Notes under the pieces: generated by a model
Seen by the model: only the letters and a program-made list of their open reading frames with translations
Told to the model about the DNA's origin: nothing
Databases searched by the model: none
Shown here: piece after piece, positions 1-6,824 of the stretch
Layout: the number at the start of each line of letters is the position of its first letter
Position numbering within the stretch: the stretch's first letter is position 1
NCBI GenBank assembly: GCA_035543055.1
Contig: DATKKJ010000098.1
Coordinates: 1-51,937 of the forward strand
Source: Terriglobales bacterium
GTDB lineage: Bacteria > Acidobacteriota > Terriglobia > Terriglobales > Acidobacteriaceae
Length of the DNA: 51,937 nt
Direction: 5' to 3'
Translations under genes and position numbers: made by a program

Positions 1-572
1 GCGCCGGGGAAGTCACCGGGCAGTTGCGCCAGGAGATACTGGAGGGCGTTGGGCCCGCCGGTGGAGATGCCGATGGCGACGATCCGGCTGGCCGTGCCCC
101 GGTGCTTCACCAGAGGCTTACGCACACGGACAGCCTCGGCAAGAAAGCCCGCCTGCACCGCCGGCAGTTTGGTGTGGGCCGCCGCCTTGATCTTGGAGAC
201 GAGTTCGCTGCCGATCTCATCCATACGGCAAGAGGCGGCGTCGCGCGGTTTGGCCACGAAGTCGAAGGCCCCCATCGACAGTGCCTTGAAAGTGGCAGAG
301 GCGCCCTGAGTGCTGTGGGCGCTGACCACGATCACCGGCAGCCGATAAGTGCGCATGATCTCGCGCAAGGTTTCCATGCCGTCCATGCGGGGCATCTCGA
401 GATCGAGGGTGATGACGTCGGGGCGGAGCTCTTCGATCTTGCGGGAGACGAAGGAGCCGTCCATGGCCGTGCCCACCACGCGGATGGAACCATCCCGCTC
501 CAGGATCTGCGGGATAAGTTTCCGCATGAGGGCGGAATCGTCAACCACGAGAACGCGCACCGGGTGGCTCAT
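1..572 (-). CDS. cheB: CheB, chemotaxis methylesterase (partial, C-terminus outside window)
   Basis: Response-regulator methylesterase that removes methyl groups from chemoreceptors. The reading frame starts at an ATG at 572 and is still open at position 1, so only about 190 N-terminal residues are present. The receiver domain shows VLVVDDSALMRK, the phosphoacceptor region VITLDLEMPRMDG and the conserved Lys in FVAKP. A linker follows, then the start of the catalytic domain with VAIGISTGGPNAL, which carries the family's catalytic Ser. The catalytic His and Asp would lie beyond the edge. The start overlaps the cheA stop as ATGA, which indicates translational coupling. It is the last visible gene of chemosensory cluster 1 and probably resets the receptor encoded at 4098-6110. 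Confidence 0.95.
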   Translation of the reverse strand, partial: MSHPVRVLVVDDSALMRKLIPQILERDGSIRVVGTAMDGSFVSRKIEELRPDVITLDLEMPRMDGMETLREIMRTYRLPVIVVSAHSTQGASATFKALSMGAFDFVAKPRDAASCRMDEIGSELVSKIKAAAHTKLPAVQAGFLAEAVRVRKPLVKHRGTASRIVAIGISTGGPNALQYLLAQLPGDFPG

Positions 573-2659
573 GCGTGCGCTCCCACGGCCCGCGACCGGC
601 CCAGACGCTCGACCACAGCGGCAATGTTGAGGATGAGCACGACCGTCCCGTCCCCCAGGATGGAGGCGCCGCTGACCATATCGGTGGCAACCAGGGCGTC
701 GTCTACTGCTTTGATGACCAATTCATCTTCTCCGACCAGGCGGTCCACTGCCAAGCCGAACTTCCGCTCCGCAAGAGTGATGACTACCACGAACATCTTT
801 CCTTTCGAACTCGCTTCGGCCGGGGCCAGTTTGCCCAGGCGGACGAGGGTGAGAACTTCTTCGCGGAGCTGCAGGACCTCATGCTGGTCCACGCGGTGAA
901 CGTCGCTTTCGTCAGCGCGGGTGATCTCGACCACCGAACTGAGGGGTACGGCGTAGATACGGTCCGCGACGCGGAAGAGGAGAGCCTTGATGATGGCCAG
1001 GGTCAGCGGCACCTTGAGCAGGAAACGGGTGCCGTGGCCGGGATCGGTCTCGATGGAAATGGTGCCCTTCAGCCGTTCCAGGACGCTGCGCACGACATCC
1101 ATGCCGACGCCGCGGCCGGAGAGCCCGGTGACCTGCTCGGCGGTGCTCAGGCCGGAGTGGAAGATCAGGTTCAAGGCATCGGTGTCGCCCAAGCGGGCCG
1201 CTTCTTCGGACTCGAGGAGGCCGTGTTCAACCGCCTTGCCGATGACCTTGGCGCGGTCGATGCCGCGACCATCGTCGGTGATCTCGATGACGATCTGGTT
1301 GCCCTGGTGGTAGGCGTTGAGGCGGACCGTGCCCTGGGGCGGTTTGCCGGCGGCGACGCGCTCGGCCGGCGATTCGATGCCGTGGTCCACGGCATTGCGC
1401 ACCAGGTGGGTGAGCGGTTCGGCCAGCGCGTCGAGGATGCTCTTGTCCAGGTCGGTGTCCTCGCCGCTGATCACCAGCTCGACTTCCTTGCCCGCCACCT
1501 TAGCCACGTCGCGCACTACTCGCGGGAAGCGGCGGAAGAGTTGTTCGACCGGTACCATGCGGATCTTCATCACCGACTTCTGCAGATCGTTCAGCACCCG
1601 GGCCTGGAACGCCGTGGCGTCGGCGAAACGGGCCCGCAGCGGGTCCCGGCCGAAACGCTGGTCGAACTCGGTCATCGCCTGGTGGAGCATGGACTTCCCG
1701 ATGATCAGCTCGCCAACCAGGTTCAGGACGGCATCGATGCGGTCGGCGTCCACGCGCAACAAATTCTCCGGCGCGCTGCCGAAAGGCGTGGTCTGGACCG
1801 GTGCCGCTTTGATCTCGGCGGCGGAGGGAAGGGTGATGTCGGCCAGCGGCTCCTCGGTGGAGGGTGCCAGCGAAGGCGCTGGAGTCTCGACGACTTCCTG
1901 GATGTCAAGTACGTCCTCCTCGGCGGCGGCCGCTTCGTACGGCCGCACAAGGAGTTCGTTCACCACCGACGGGATACGGCATTTCTTTTCCAGCCAGGTC
2001 TGCTTGTGGCGGGTGGTGATGGCGGTTTCGATCAGCGTAGCGTCAGGACAGTCTTCGTCGGGGTGGATGGCCAGCAACCGGCCCGCCTCCGTCAGTACGT
2101 TGCGTGCGAGCTGGACCGCGGCGGCGCGCATCGGGCAATCTGGATCGATGCCCAGGGCGATGAAGAAGATCTTCTGGCCCTTGGCGGCGGCATCGGCAAT
2201 CACCACCTGTTCGTACTCCGTCCAGGCGAAAGCAGGCGCAAAGGCCGACTTGGCCGGCTGGGCCGGCGCTTCGACCAGGTTCTTGATCTGGGCACGCACC
2301 CCATCCGGCGCGGGCGGCTGGGTCTTGGCGCGATAGGCGGCCAGCATCTCGTGGAAGGCGTCGGCAGCGGAGAGCACGACCTCGGCGATGCGGCCGTTAT
2401 GGCGGGCGGCGATCTCCGGGGTCAGCACATCTTCCAGTTCGTGCGCCAGCTCGCTGAGGTCCGAGTACCCGCACGCGGCCGAATCACCCTTCAGGGTGTG
2501 GACGGTGCGGCGGATGCTGCGCACGATCTCCGTATCGCCGGGGTGCTTCTCCAGGCGCAGGCCGTCCTCGTTGAGCGTCTGCAGGAGCTCCTGCGCGCTC
2601 TCGAAGAAGAGCTCTTTGAGCTCGGCGCCCTGTTCCTCGGAGAAGAAGCCCATGGTCAT
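569..2659 (-). CDS. cheA: CheA chemotaxis histidine kinase
   Basis: Cytoplasmic kinase of chemosensory cluster 1, 696 residues. The HPt domain has its phosphorylated His near residue 54 (RTVHTLKGD). A middle region containing DPDCPMRAAAVQLARNVL resembles CheY-binding (P2-like) modules. The dimerisation and HATPase domains follow (HLVRNAVDHGIE, TDDGRGID, GLSGRGVGMDVV), then a C-terminal CheW-like domain (LLFRVADRIYAVPL). There is no fused receiver, unlike the CheA of cluster 2. The start chosen is the ATG at 2659, which overlaps the cheR stop as ATGA; a longer reading frame to 2845 exists but would run through cheR. An ATG at 2653 is an alternative. Function follows from family knowledge; the input signal is unknown. 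Confidence 0.95.
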   Translation of the reverse strand: MTMGFFSEEQGAELKELFFESAQELLQTLNEDGLRLEKHPGDTEIVRSIRRTVHTLKGDSAACGYSDLSELAHELEDVLTPEIAARHNGRIAEVVLSAADAFHEMLAAYRAKTQPPAPDGVRAQIKNLVEAPAQPAKSAFAPAFAWTEYEQVVIADAAAKGQKIFFIALGIDPDCPMRAAAVQLARNVLTEAGRLLAIHPDEDCPDATLIETAITTRHKQTWLEKKCRIPSVVNELLVRPYEAAAAEEDVLDIQEVVETPAPSLAPSTEEPLADITLPSAAEIKAAPVQTTPFGSAPENLLRVDADRIDAVLNLVGELIIGKSMLHQAMTEFDQRFGRDPLRARFADATAFQARVLNDLQKSVMKIRMVPVEQLFRRFPRVVRDVAKVAGKEVELVISGEDTDLDKSILDALAEPLTHLVRNAVDHGIESPAERVAAGKPPQGTVRLNAYHQGNQIVIEITDDGRGIDRAKVIGKAVEHGLLESEEAARLGDTDALNLIFHSGLSTAEQVTGLSGRGVGMDVVRSVLERLKGTISIETDPGHGTRFLLKVPLTLAIIKALLFRVADRIYAVPLSSVVEITRADESDVHRVDQHEVLQLREEVLTLVRLGKLAPAEASSKGKMFVVVITLAERKFGLAVDRLVGEDELVIKAVDDALVATDMVSGASILGDGTVVLILNIAAVVERLGRSRAVGAHA

Positions 2660-3561
2660 CCAACCTCGATCCGCTGGTAGGCGGTGCCATTGTTCAGGTG
2701 CATCATCTTGAAGCGATCGGTCAGGCCGAAGAGGCTCTCGGCGTGGCCGACGAATAGATACCCCTCGGGATTCAAACAGCGGTAGAACTTGTCGATCAGC
2801 CGCTTCTGCTCGGCTTCGTCGAAGTAGATCATGACGTTGCGGCAAAAGATGATGTCATTGCGCTGGGGCAGGAACTCGGTCTTCAGGTTGTGAAAATCGA
2901 AGTGGACCAGTTCCTTCACGGCTTTCTTGATGGCGTAGCGGTCGCCCACCTTGTCGAAATAACGCAGGCGGAAGGTGTAATCCACCGGTTCCATGTGATT
3001 CTCAGGGTATAAACCCTCCTGGGCGACCCGCAGGACCGAATAGCTGATGTCGGAAGCCAGGATCTCGACCTTCCAGGGCGGAGGGATCAGGGGCTTAGGC
3101 GAGGGCATTTCGAAGGGCAGAGGATTGCGCAGGTAGTAATAAGCGAGGGCGTCGCAGACCTGCATGGCCAGGGTGTACGGTTCCTGGCCGGTGGAGCAGC
3201 CGGCGCTCCAGATGCGCAGCGACCAGTCGCGGCGCTCCTGCTTGCGGTGCAGCATCTGCTCCAGCACCACCTTGGCGAAGAGGTCGAGCTGCGGCTTGTT
3301 GCGGAAGAAACTGGTCTCGTTGACGGTGAGGTTCTCGAGCAGAGCGGCCAGCTCGGCCTTGCCCTCGCGGCTGGTGAGCAGGCGGTAATAGTGGTAGAAG
3401 GAATCCAGCTGGGTGGCCTTGAGACGCCGTTGCAGGCGGTCCTGCAGGAAGTGCACCCGGCGCTCGTCGAAGTACATGCCGCACTCCTGGTAGACGAGGG
3501 TCTGGAGCAGCTTCAGTTCGGCATCACTCAGCTGGACAGGAATGGACGTCGTGGTCACCAT
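2656..3561 (-). CDS. cheR: CheR chemoreceptor methyltransferase
   Basis: SAM-dependent methyltransferase that methylates glutamates on chemoreceptors, 301 residues. The N-terminal helical domain (LSDAELKLLQTLVYQECGMY) is followed by the catalytic Rossmann domain with IWSAGCSTGQEPYTLAM (SAM-binding loop), ILASDIS and the region DIIFCRNVMIYFD. The C-terminal GYLFVGHAESL is typical of CheR. No TPR or other extension is present, and the receptor in the same cluster has no C-terminal pentapeptide tether, so methylation is probably tether-independent. Lies 45 bp downstream of cheW and overlaps cheA by 4 bp. Confidence 0.95.
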   Translation of the reverse strand: MVTTTSIPVQLSDAELKLLQTLVYQECGMYFDERRVHFLQDRLQRRLKATQLDSFYHYYRLLTSREGKAELAALLENLTVNETSFFRNKPQLDLFAKVVLEQMLHRKQERRDWSLRIWSAGCSTGQEPYTLAMQVCDALAYYYLRNPLPFEMPSPKPLIPPPWKVEILASDISYSVLRVAQEGLYPENHMEPVDYTFRLRYFDKVGDRYAIKKAVKELVHFDFHNLKTEFLPQRNDIIFCRNVMIYFDEAEQKRLIDKFYRCLNPEGYLFVGHAESLFGLTDRFKMMHLNNGTAYQRIEVG

Positions 3562-3606
3562 GGAGTCCTTCTGCCGGGTCGGTGACCCGGACGTTCAGCA
3601 ACGCGA

Positions 3607-4086
3607 TCACGCCGGCACCTCAGCCTGCGCCTCGGCAAAGCGGTCAAGCCGGCGCAGTTCGCCGGGCTTGAGGATCCGAGAGAGGTCGACCAGGATGATG
3701 AGCCGGCCGTTCAGCTTTCCCACTCCCGTGACGTAATTCAGTTCGTTCTCCTCGTACACCTGGGGAGGCTGGTCGATCTCGGCGGCGGGGATCTTCAGGA
3801 CTTCGGAAGCCGAGTCCACGACCAGGCCGACCAGCTTGCCCTCGACCTCGGCCACCAAGATGCGGTTCTTCTTACCGCGCGCGATCTCCTTCTCCCCGAA
3901 ACGCTTGCGCAGGTCCACCACCGAGATGATGCGACCGCGCAGGTTGATGACCCCTTCGACGCAGGCCGGAGCCTCGGGGACGGCGGTGATCTCGGGCACG
4001 CGCACGATCTCGTGCACCAGGGCGATGGGGACGCCGAAGGTCTCCTTACCGATGCGGAAGCCGACGATGTGCAGTTCCTTGGCCAT
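3607..4086 (-). CDS. cheW: CheW chemotaxis adaptor
   Basis: Single-domain CheW of 159 residues that couples the receptor to CheA. Hallmarks are FRIGKETFGVPIALVHEIVR near the N-terminus, VEGVINLRGRIISVVDLRKR in the middle and GLVVDSASEVLKIP. The ATG at 4086 lies 11 bp after the receptor stop, so it is co-transcribed with the MCP. It is a canonical CheW, in contrast to the two divergent CheW proteins at the end of cluster 2. Its likely partner is the CheA at 569-2659. Confidence 0.95.
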   Translation of the reverse strand: MAKELHIVGFRIGKETFGVPIALVHEIVRVPEITAVPEAPACVEGVINLRGRIISVVDLRKRFGEKEIARGKKNRILVAEVEGKLVGLVVDSASEVLKIPAAEIDQPPQVYEENELNYVTGVGKLNGRLIILVDLSRILKPGELRRLDRFAEAQAEVPA

Positions 4087-4097
4087 TGCGTCCTCGC

Positions 4098-6110
4098 TCA
4101 GGAACGGGCCGCGGCGGCGTAATGCGTCGCGTGGCTGCGCTCCTCGCCGAACGGCGCCTGCTTGGAAGCGTGGCGGCCGTGGCCGTTGCTTCCGCTTGCG
4201 GAGGCTTCCAGCGCGAAGCGGTCCATCGCTTCGAGCAGGCTGCGGGCCATCTTCGACATCTGCTCCGCCGAGGCCGCCAGCTCGGTGGAGCTGGAAGTGG
4301 ATTGCTGAGTCAGTTCGCGCATCCGCTCCATGGCTTTGACCACGGCCTGGGCGCCCGAGGCCTGCTCCTCGACCGAGGAGTTGATCTCGTGCGTGATCTC
4401 GTTCAGGCGGGTAGTGGCCTTGGCGATCTGCGAGGAGCCGTGCGACTGCTCGTTGGTGGCCGCGCCGATCTCTTGGGCGAACTTGTACACCTCGGTCACC
4501 ACGTTGGAGATCTTCTTGAGCGCGGCGCTCAGGTCGCTGCCCAGGGTCAGACCGTCGTTGACGATGGCGGTGCTCTTCTCCATGTTGTCCACGGCCTTGC
4601 GCGATTCGTTCTGGATGCTGCGGATCAGGTCGCTGATCTCCTTGGTGGACTGCGCCGATTTCTCCGCCAGTTTGCGGACCTCGTCGGCGACCACGGCGAA
4701 GCCCAGCCCGTGCTCGCCCGCGCGCGCCGCCTCGTTGGCGGCGTTCAGGGCCAGCAGGTTGGTCTGCTCGGCCAGGTCGTCGATGACCTCGATGATCTTG
4801 CCAATGTCGTCGGCGCGCTGTCCCAACACCCCGATGATGCCGGACGAGGTATGGATGGAATCGTTGATCTTGTTCAGCCCCTGGGTGGCCTTGTCCATGG
4901 TGACGATTCCACTCTGCACTTCCTCGCGCGAGCGCTGGGAAATGTCGAGCAGCACCTTGGCGGTGTCGGCCACGCGCTGGATGGAGGCGACCATCTCGTC
5001 GATGGAGGCCGAGGTCTCGCTGACGCTGGAGGCCTGCACTTGGGTGTTCTTCACCATGTTCTGCACATTGATGGACATCTCGTGCATGGTGCTGGTGACC
5101 TCGTCGATCGCCTGCGAGGCCTGGATGCTGACCTTGGCGGATTCCTCGCTGGCGCCGGCCACCTGGTTGGAACCACTGGCGACCTGCGAGGCGCTGTCGC
5201 GCACGCTAGTGACCAGCTTGCGCAGGCCGCCGATCATGCTGGTGAACGCTAACGCGAGCGTGTCCTTGTCGGAACGGGGCTGCACTTCCAGCCCCAGATT
5301 GCCGCCGGCGATGGCCTCGGAAACGGCTGCCATCTCCTTCAGGTAAGTGACCATGCGCTCGAAGGTGCGTGCCAGTTCGCCGATCTCGTCGTTGCGGCTG
5401 ATGTCGACCGACTGGTTCAGGTCGCCGGATTCGCCGATCTGACGGGCTACGGCCATCAGATGCGAGAGCGGATGAGTGATGGACCGCGCCGTGAATACTG
5501 CGACCCCGGCGCCGCAGATGAGCGCCAGCAGCGTGCCCAGGATCGAGACCACCAAGGTGATGGTGGAAGCGGTCTCGTTGAACTTCTGTTGCGATTCCCG
5601 ATTGGCGGCCGTGGCTTGCTTGGCATCGTCGAGGGGCTCAGCGGATTTCCGCAGCCATTCGGTGGGATTCTGCTGCAGATAGAAGATCTGGAGTTCCGCG
5701 ACCGTGGCGTTGCCGCCATCCACGTCTTTGCGCTTGCTGATCATGGCGCCGGCGAACGAGGTCACCCAGCTCTGTTCCGCTTCCTTGACCCGGGTCAGGG
5801 CGGTGCGTTCCCGCTCCGAATCCGCCAGCCTGAGGGCGTGGTTGAGCAGTTCGTTCAGCTTGGAGACGCCTGCGTTCATCTGGTCCAGTTCGCGGGTGTC
5901 ACCGCTGAGCAGGTAATTGCCCAACAGGAGGCGGTTCTGCATCATCTGGAAGCGAACCGCCTCGGTGGCCTGTTCCATCTCCGCCGACCTGGCCGCGGCC
6001 GACCGCGCCGACCGCTCGCGCAGCATCGCCGCCATGCTGAGCAGGAACAGCACCATCACGATGGAAAGGATCGCTCCAAAGCCCACGTATAGTTTCTTGC
6101 GGATACTCAT
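4098..6110 (-). CDS. Methyl-accepting chemotaxis protein with four-helix sensor domain
   Basis: Membrane chemoreceptor of 670 residues. TM1 is at about residues 8-30. A roughly 150-residue, largely helical periplasmic region follows and looks like a four-helix-bundle sensor (CHASE3/4HB type by appearance only). TM2 (STITLVVSILGTLLALICGA) leads into a HAMP domain (ITHPLSHLMAVARQIGESGD), with a possible second HAMP after it. The cytoplasmic signalling tip reads [20 protein letters not shown], with ANEAARAGE in place of the usual AIEAARAGE. The C-terminus has no pentapeptide docking motif. It is the second gene of the sigma-54-driven cluster 1 operon, 27 bp after the TonB-like gene. The ligand cannot be read from the sequence. 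Confidence 0.93.
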   Translation of the reverse strand: MSIRKKLYVGFGAILSIVMVLFLLSMAAMLRERSARSAAARSAEMEQATEAVRFQMMQNRLLLGNYLLSGDTRELDQMNAGVSKLNELLNHALRLADSERERTALTRVKEAEQSWVTSFAGAMISKRKDVDGGNATVAELQIFYLQQNPTEWLRKSAEPLDDAKQATAANRESQQKFNETASTITLVVSILGTLLALICGAGVAVFTARSITHPLSHLMAVARQIGESGDLNQSVDISRNDEIGELARTFERMVTYLKEMAAVSEAIAGGNLGLEVQPRSDKDTLALAFTSMIGGLRKLVTSVRDSASQVASGSNQVAGASEESAKVSIQASQAIDEVTSTMHEMSINVQNMVKNTQVQASSVSETSASIDEMVASIQRVADTAKVLLDISQRSREEVQSGIVTMDKATQGLNKINDSIHTSSGIIGVLGQRADDIGKIIEVIDDLAEQTNLLALNAANEAARAGEHGLGFAVVADEVRKLAEKSAQSTKEISDLIRSIQNESRKAVDNMEKSTAIVNDGLTLGSDLSAALKKISNVVTEVYKFAQEIGAATNEQSHGSSQIAKATTRLNEITHEINSSVEEQASGAQAVVKAMERMRELTQQSTSSSTELAASAEQMSKMARSLLEAMDRFALEASASGSNGHGRHASKQAPFGEERSHATHYAAAARS

Positions 6111-6137
6111 ATCTGCCTCTTCACGTACTGCTTCGCG

Positions 6138-6482
6138 CTAGCTCGCGGGATTAAAGTTGAACTGCACGATGGTCGTGGTCTCGTCTTTCCCCGGTTCGTA
6201 CTTCCATTTCTTGACGGCGTCGACGGCGGGGTCGATCAGCAGGGGGTGTCCCCCGAGAGCCTTTGCCGACTTCACGCTGCCGTTGGGTGCGATGGTGACT
6301 TGCACCTTTACGGTGCCGCTCACGTTCATCTTGCGGGCCAGCTCGGGATACATCGGCGATACCTTTGTCTTGACCTTGCGCTCGGCCTCTTCCTGGGCCG
6401 AAGCGGTTTGCGCCGCCACCATGACAGCCAGCAGCGCGATGATTGCGATTCCCATCCAACGCATGATCTTTCGCAGCAGCAC
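6138..6482 (-). CDS. Small secreted TonB C-terminal domain protein
   Basis: A protein of about 114 residues with an N-terminal hydrophobic segment (MGIAIIALLAVMVAAQTASA) that looks like a signal peptide, then a TonB/energy-transducer C-terminal fold (SPMYPELARKMNVSGTVKVQ and AVDAVKKWKYEPG). I chose the GTG at 6482 because GGAGGA lies 4 nt upstream and the sigma-54 promoter at 6539-6524 predicts a transcript start near 6514; the longer frame from 6563 would begin upstream of that. ATG codons at 6464 and 6455 are alternatives. It is the first gene of the cluster 1 operon, an unusual partner for a chemoreceptor. It lacks the long Pro-rich spacer of a true TonB, so a periplasmic role is inferred. 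Confidence 0.8.
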   Translation of the reverse strand: MLLRKIMRWMGIAIIALLAVMVAAQTASAQEEAERKVKTKVSPMYPELARKMNVSGTVKVQVTIAPNGSVKSAKALGGHPLLIDPAVDAVKKWKYEPGKDETTTIVQFNFNPAS

Positions 6483-6523
6483 AGAATCCTCCAGAAGCGT
6501 GAGGTTCAACCCGCCGACATAAG

Positions 6524-6539
6524 TGCAAGGCCGATGCCA
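6524..6539 (-). promoter_or_regulatory. Sigma-54 promoter of chemosensory cluster 1
   Basis: On the minus strand the sequence reads TGGCATCGGCCTTGCA, a strong match to the -24/-12 consensus TGGCACG-N4-TTGCA with the required GG-N10-GC spacing. The expected start is near 6514, about 30 nt before the GTG at 6482. The bases after the -12 box (CACTT) are shared with the promoters at 11616 and 14222. TCTCA/TGAGA sites lie upstream at 6558-6562, 6651-6657 and 6684-6696. Confidence 0.8.
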
Positions 6540-6683
6540 ATGTGCAGAAAGTGCCAGTCTCAACCTAATAATTTCAAATAAATAACTTATTTTCAGACAT
6601 TTACATCAATGTTTATAGGCCGAGAAAGGGGCGTGCTTGGAGGCCGGGAGCGTCTCATGAGCAGCCTTGGCAGCGCCTATCTG

Positions 6684-6696
6684 TCTCAGGCTGAGA
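6684..6696. promoter_or_regulatory. TCTCA-N3-TGAGA dyad, candidate NtrC-type activator site
   Basis: Perfect dyad TCTCAGGCTGAGA, about 150 bp upstream of the cluster 1 sigma-54 promoter and about 40 bp upstream of the weaker one facing the kinase operon. The same dyad recurs exactly at 14092-14104, with one mismatch at 6752-6764 and at 11519-11531. Single heptamers CGTCTCA occur at 6651-6657 and 6784-6790 in the same divergent region. The placement is typical of an enhancer; the bound protein is inferred. Confidence 0.6.
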
Positions 6697-6733
6697 TGCG
6701 GCCGGAGACTGGCTTCCTCGGGAGTAACTATCT

Positions 6734-6750
6734 GGGACTCTTATTTGCTT
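6734..6750 (+). promoter_or_regulatory. Possible sigma-54 promoter of the kinase operon
   Basis: GGGACTCTTATTTGCTT keeps GG-N10-GC spacing and a TTTGC -12 element, but the -24 element is only partly conserved. A dyad ACTCA-N3-TGAGA at 6752-6764 would overlap the start site, which could allow autorepression. A sigma-70 alternative, TTGACT-N18-TACTTT at 6749-6778, overlaps it, so the promoter type is undecided. The remainder of 6566-6680 is AT-rich and without a recognisable gene. Confidence 0.4.
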
Positions 6751-6824
6751 GACTCAATTTGAGATTAGACGGTACTTTCGCACCGTCTCAGCACCCAGTC
6801 CGGGTTCCTAAGCGCCGCCACACC

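Noticed and set aside
575-2680. Long plus-strand reading frame opposite cheA
   Set aside because: Antisense shadow of a clear CheA; composition rich in Asp, Gly and His without domain motifs, as expected in high-GC DNA.
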